Part shown: positions 59,801-64,000 of the stretch, piece by piece
How positions within the stretch are numbered: position 1 is the first letter of the stretch
Layout: every line of letters starts with the position of its first letter
NCBI GenBank assembly: GCA_948099385.1
Contig: CANUEZ040000024.1
Coordinates: 23,967,001-24,031,000 of the forward strand
DNA length: 64,000 nt
Origin: Fasciola hepatica
Lineage: Eukaryota; Platyhelminthes; Trematoda; Plagiorchiida; Fasciolidae
Direction: 5' to 3'
The notes under the pieces: model-generated
What the model was told of the DNA's origin: nothing
The model's database searches: none
Seen by the model: the letters and a program-made list of their open reading frames with translations, nothing else
Program-made: the position numbers and the translations under genes

Positions 59801-60710
59801 AAGAGCAGCCTCAGCCTTGTCAGTCAAGACTATTTCTATACCACGTTGACCCACAGCTCCAGCTACTTCGTCTCCTGAAGTGCGCAGAAATTACCTCGAT
59901 GAGATACCAGGAGCAGTTAGTTCAATCACACCGCTCGAATTCGGGATACGCGTTTCACTTAAGCAGCAGACATCAATCTTCAGAGAGGTCATTGTGAAGG
60001 CTAGGCACGCCTGCTGACCGGCCTGCATAACAGTACGCACGTTGAAAGAGCCGAGATTCAGAGGCTGACGAGGCTTGAGAAAATGTGAGTTACCAGACAG
60101 AGGATTATTTCCGACACTATTTGACAATGAATCGTAGCGAGTATCGCGCGTGTTATCAGTGGGAAAATTATGGGTGGATAAAGGGGGCAAAGAGAGGTGG
60201 TTGGTGACAGAAGACAAAGGTTGAGTGATAGAGAGGGAACTCTAACCAGTAGCCTACTCATCACTTCCCACCCCGCTCGATGCAATGGGCAGCGCGGTCC
60301 TGAATATCGTGCTCGATGACCGATTCAGTATGGAGTTCCTTCTATTCGTGCAGTTCATGGGAAATGTTGGACGGGTACTGCTAGGGTGTCCAGCTACAAA
60401 GCAGGAGAACGATTAGGGTCCTCATCCAAAGCCTTTAGTTCTAACAAGAATCTATCCGCAAGGCAGCGGGATGGCTTAGTGAAAGTCCATTTTCTTGGAT
60501 CAATTATTTTTTCAGTGACTTTGCCGATTGATTTGCCAGCTCAAATCGAACCCCAACTTGGAAAACCAGGAGACTGGACTTTGTCTGGCCTATACCCATG
60601 GACCTGTCAGGTATGATTGCATCTCCGGCTTGAAGAAGCCATCCTGTATAGCTGTATAGCTCTTTGGGTCTTAGAGGCACGCAAGCCATCACACCACATC
60701 AAGGTGCAGT
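56868..60710 (-). mobile_element. RTE-like LINE, full length (copy 2)
   Basis: The 5' end (ACTGCACCTTGATGTGG) is at 60710 and the 3' end at 56868 is a trinucleotide tail, (CAT)7 on + at about 56870-56890, equal to (ATG)n on the element strand. RTE elements typically end in short simple-repeat tails rather than poly(A). It separates the integrase end of gypsy copy 1 from the LTR-like piece at 60711-60927. Confidence 0.84.
57075..60217 (-). pseudogene. RTE-like LINE endonuclease and reverse transcriptase (copy 2)
   Basis: Endonuclease: LNLGSFNVRTVMQAGQQACL, IDVCCLSETRIPNSS, LFVISAYAPTDCSSDAQKDE, VLAGDFNARVG (catalytic Asp-Phe-Asn present), then GRTDNRDGLLQFCADNRLFL. RT: AAGPNELSPVLFKLGG, NVCSNHHGISLIPIVTKVLA, EQQAGFHPGRGCIDEICTLR, then TGA at about 58268. 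The frame 58228-57284 follows with FLDLKGAFDSVDRTVLFNAL, GVRQGCPTSPFLFNF, LDYADNLVCLF (second Asp of YADD is Asn), then RLRWLGQVLR. A frameshift precedes the last block ending NQND at 57075. The better preserved of the two copies. Confidence 0.84.
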
Positions 60711-60925
60711 CTCGTCGTGCCTGCAAAAACAATCTCATACACCCGGGAAGAATTCTGTGAACTAGTTTCCTACTGTTTGTGTTGTTGTTCGTTTCCCACA
60801 TATTCTAGTAATTACTGCACTTTATTTCTCAGTTATACGTACAATTGACAAGCTGATTAAAGCCCTGCTTCCAGGCGAGCTTCTTATTCTGTGACTAGTG
60901 TTGGACGCACTTTGTTGATTCATTG

Positions 60926-60927
<2 letters not shown>
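60711..60927 (+). mobile_element. Gypsy LTR-like fragment (probable 3' LTR of copy 1)
   Basis: Positions 60755-60927 match 53957-54135. Directly to the left is the 5' end of RTE copy 2; directly to the right is an (AT)n run. If this is the 3' LTR of gypsy copy 1, the RTE LINE inserted between its pol end and its 3' LTR. Confidence 0.5.

Positions 60928-60978
<51 letters not shown>
60928..60978. repeat. (AT)n microsatellite
   Basis: About 51 bases of alternating TA between the LTR-like fragment and a LINE endonuclease fragment. Confidence 0.96.
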
Positions 60979-60980
<2 letters not shown>

Positions 60981-60989
60981 ATAGAATGT

Positions 60990-61850
60990 GTGGGCAGATG
61001 AATTTTGAAACATGCACGAAGGAGAACATGGTCAGTGCCTTTTGCATTGCCCGTTTTCGCACCTCGGTACGCACGGCAATCCTCCACAGACGAGGTCCAA
61101 CGGGATCTCATCAGGATGTGGTCGAGTTGATGCGACGTGTGACCGTCATTGAACTACCATGTTAGTAGGTGCTTCTTGGGGTGTTGAAATCGAGTGCTGT
61201 AAACAACCATTCTGTTGACGTCGGCCAAACCAATCAGTCGGCCACCGTTCTCGCAGTGCTGACCAAGACCGAATTTCCTAACAATATGGCGAGTGGATTA
61301 GTCGATCGTACCTGTGCGAGCGCTTTAATCGCCCGCGACGAAAAGTACGCCTCGAAACCCGGCTGATTAATTCCTGTAAGTAATAGTAGAATTTGTCTTT
61401 GGTTCCGTCGTTAGCCGAATTAGTTGGAGCATAAGCCGCAATCACCGTCAGATTATTTGAGGAGCCTTTAAAGCGTGCCAAAGCGAGTCTGGATGAGACT
61501 GGTTCCCGAAAGGCCATTGCGTCATTAGCCACTCTGTTCAGAGCAAACGCGACGCCGTAGAGACCGGAGTTATCGGTCGGGCCACTGTGATAGAGCCAAT
61601 AAGATATGTCCACTCCCGGGACCTATATTTGTCGGCTACCCGAGTCTGATGGGCGGACATCCGAGAAGCAGGCAATATCTACACCATAATCATGTAGAGT
61701 CCCCATTGCGATGCAACGGCTACCGACGTTCAGAAACGTCCTGACACTCCAACAGGCTACGTGTTCTTTTTTATGCAGTAAGTAATCCGAGCTAACTGTT
61801 TTATCACCTCGACCGCTGGTACACGAGGCACGTAGCTTACCGGGGATGCC
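60990..61850 (-). pseudogene. LINE apurinic endonuclease domain (third subtype)
   Basis: On -: VACWSVRTFLNVGSRCIAMG, GVDIACFSDVRPSDSGSRQI, DISYWLYHSGPTDNSGLYGV, ALNRVANDAMA, NLTVIAAYAPTNSANDGTKD, then (after a frameshift) the GDFN-equivalent region and, near 61110-61000, RSRWTSSVEDCRAYRGAKTG. The order matches a whole LINE endonuclease domain. RT is missing: the piece stops at the (AT)n run. Confidence 0.74.
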
Positions 61851-62639
61851 GCAGCATGATGAGCGCACGAGATTCCGTGAACAATCACACAGTCGCGGAA
61901 GTAGGGTACGAAGCGATGTCCCCAGCACCGTTCGGTCATTTTGCTCGAGGTTACACCTCTAACATTTGCACGCTCAAATGCGGACTGCAAGAAAGCAATG
62001 TGTTTCTAGAGGAGCCGGCGGCCCGTTGTACGACTTATTCTCCTGTTTTGGAATACCGGGTCAGGTAAGTTGGACATGTTTCCTCTGCAGTCGTTGGATC
62101 AGTAGATCTCGTCCACCCACTCAGTAGTATTAGGTCTTTGAATACCGCTGAAGATTTTTTAGACTTCGATAACCCTCAAACTGGTTTAGCCCACGTGTCG
62201 AGCGGCTTGCCGGGATGTGGCCGCTGATGCATGCTTCAGCTTAGTGGAGCCACAGGTAGGAGCTGGGTGAATAATGGAAACCAAAGAGATGTAGGATGCC
62301 CCAAGGAACACGACGATCAGCCAACTCGGAGGTGCTACTCCTCTCAGACACCGCATACACCGTGAGAAGGGTTAATGTACGCGACAGAAATCGATCTATT
62401 TGAGGACAGTCTGGAGACTTGAGCAGAAGGTGCGATGAATCACGTGTGACACAATGATATATAGAAGAAAAAGACTCCTGCTGCATAATCCTGCTGAGAA
62501 TTGTATTGGGGGGGGAGTGAAACAGGGCGAGACTATTATCACTGAAACGCTTGTGAGGCAATAAGAATGGTAGGTTTGCATCCTTCTGTGTCTATCATTA
62601 AATCAGTTCAGTCCTTTCAAACACAAACATTGCACTTCG
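61851..62639. other. Unannotated interval
   Basis: No recognisable gene or element. The nearest part may be LINE 5' UTR upstream of the endonuclease on -. Confidence 0.4.
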
Positions 62640-62900
62640 CTGTCTTTGTTTTGATTGTTGTCTCCCAGTATCGTTGAGTCAAGATCGAAATAGAAGTATA
62701 AGGTGGAAAAGAACCGAAAACAAGATAATAATAGGAAAATACAAAGAAAAAGAAAGAGTCCGGATGCAATTTACACTATCTGTGACACCCAGTCATACCC
62801 CTTAAGGTATCTAGGCATTTGCTGAACAGGTCTCGTGGACCCAAATCCGGGATTTCGACACGTCCTACTTCGTCAAGTCCGTCGTAAGATTCCTCGAGTT
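62640..62900 (-). pseudogene. RTE-like LINE C-terminal end and 3' UTR
   Basis: On -: DLDEVGRVEIPDLGPRDLFS, then LDTLRGMTGC, the counterpart of VGR.RLPGWGPRD...WLETL. The purine-rich 3' UTR follows towards 62640. About 80 codons of coding sequence remain, with stops. Confidence 0.6.
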
Positions 62901-62943
62901 CGATCTGAAGCGCGAAACTACAGCGGGGATCTAGTTCATTTAC

Positions 62944-63824
62944 TTGTTCAGATTATTGTTTATCTTAACTCTTGCTACCGAGCACGGTGGTCATTCGCCC
63001 TTTGAACGTGCACGCTACACACGGGCTCCCTCAATACACGCTAATCACTTCCTCCCTATTAACCGTGTTCTCCATCTCATTGGTCGTGGTTATTGTGTCG
63101 GCTTTATGCGAAGAATCACAGTGACGGACGGGTGGTCCGCGCTCAGTAGGAAAGACTAACGAACGCGTACAATAAATAGACAGCATGGTAAGGTTTACGC
63201 GACCTTACAAAACAGCACGCGCTACTGCGTCCGACGCTGGTTGCTTTAAAATGTTTATTGAAGACGTGCCGTTATACTGGGGGAAAGTAATTGAGGCTAA
63301 CAGCCGCGGACACACCGGACCGCACCTTGTACGCAACATACGTACTAGGGTCACCCAGCATGAACGGCCAAGGTTGAGCTCAAACGCCCTCAGGTTTGTG
63401 TAAACAAATTAGAAACCGCACTTGGTATATAAGTGCTTATTTCGAAAGAATGAATAAAGTTGAGTCTTGCTTCAGTAACTGGTTCGGCCACCATTATGGT
63501 ACCCTTGTAGCATCCAGCCCGTTCGTAACATCGGTTTTGGGTCGGTTTGTTTAGTAGCCATTTTACACAGATCAACATTGAATTTATACGAAGCAAATCG
63601 ACGATCGAAGTAATGTGTTATGATTAACTGGCGTTTTATTTAAATGTGTTGGTTTAATCCATCTAAATGTTTTGAAAAATTGGTATAGATCGCTCTACTT
63701 TATTCCCTTGAAATAGGTAAAATAAGGACAATTATTCGGAAAATTATAAATTAGGAAATAGAAACGGGCGTCGTAATACGTAATTTGGGTTAGTGAAAGA
63801 AAATAACGAAGCATATCTCGTACT
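62944..63824. other. Unannotated interval with LTR-like promoter signals
   Basis: No coding region is recognised. At 63424 a TATA box (GGTATATAAGTGC) is followed 20 bases later by AATAAAG (63453). This spacing occurs in compact LTRs, but no partner LTR, primer site or pol is present, so I do not call an element. Confidence 0.3.
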
Positions 63825-64000
63825 TCAAACGACTGGCACAAACCGCTCAGAAACCGGCCAAAAACCGCTCCGAAACCGATCGGTTTCCGGCCGGTTTTCG
63901 AGCGGATTTTACTGTTACACCGATCGGTTTTCGTGCGATTTTGACCGGTTTCCTGGACGGTTTCTAAAAGGTTTCCGAGCAGTTTGTGCCAATCGTTTGA
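63825..64000. repeat. Foldback (palindromic) element of AAACCG motifs
   Basis: The ends TCAAACGACTGGCACAAAC and its near-perfect inverse (to 64000) bound 176 bases. The left half repeats AAACCG spaced by short linkers; the right half repeats CGGTTT. A central CCGATCGG and CCGGCCGG add palindromy. It resembles a foldback or MITE-like element. The window ends exactly at the matched edge, so it may extend further. Confidence 0.65.

Noticed and set aside
61091..61125. CTGATGAGATCC on - as another hammerhead core
   Set aside because: No stem II closes and no GAAA follows; only the CTGATGAG octamer matches.
63424..63460. TATA box plus AATAAA as a solo LTR
   Set aside because: No LTR ends, target duplication, primer site or second copy in the window.

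Overview
The window is eukaryotic DNA, most likely from a digenean trematode (fluke). It is about two-thirds transposable-element sequence in various states of decay, with one recognisable host gene. The fluke call rests on the combination of RTE/SR2-like LINEs, CsRn1-like Ty3/gypsy elements, a Penelope-like element (PLE), and long introns filled with repeats. It is an inference from family resemblance. No species can be named. There are no operons, ribosome binding sites or CRISPR arrays.

Layout. (1) 571-16628: two direct tandem copies of an 8029-bp PLE unit, flanked by a GAATGA direct repeat. Each unit holds a 2353-bp near-perfect inverted repeat (PLE reverse transcriptase N-terminal half) around a 1637-bp spacer. 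The spacer carries a GIY-YIG endonuclease domain on + and the RT C-terminal region on -. Hammerhead-ribozyme relics lie beside the arm and in the tail. (2) 18387-19980: a Tc1-like DNA transposon with 195-bp terminal inverted repeats and TA target duplications. (3) 23.1-24.7 kb: an RTE-like LINE with a nested SINE. (4) 25938-36592 (-): four exons of the F-actin capping protein beta subunit (CAPZB). They give 274 codons; only a very short first exon is not found. The introns hold LINEs, SINE pieces, a tRNA-like sequence and a gypsy fragment. (5) 37.4-38.2 kb: a locus split by an insertion that contains its own inverted copy and an apparently complete hammerhead ribozyme (38047-38103). (6) 38.9-62.9 kb: a nested retrotransposon graveyard with two near-identical full-length RTE LINEs (42082-45652 + and 56868-60710 -), three gypsy remnants, a second LINE family, a mosaic LINE present as an inverted pair with 27.1-28.3 kb, SINEs and a further PLE relic. 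(7) 63825-64000: a foldback element cut by the window edge.

How the parts relate: apart from CAPZB, nothing here appears to serve the host. The structure records successive insertions, nesting and template-switch events. The most unusual signal is the link between PLE sequence, hammerhead ribozymes, and inverted or tandem junctions that fall within about 10 nt of predicted ribozyme cleavage sites. Everything was read by eye from sequence and translations; identities and boundaries are approximate unless stated as exact.
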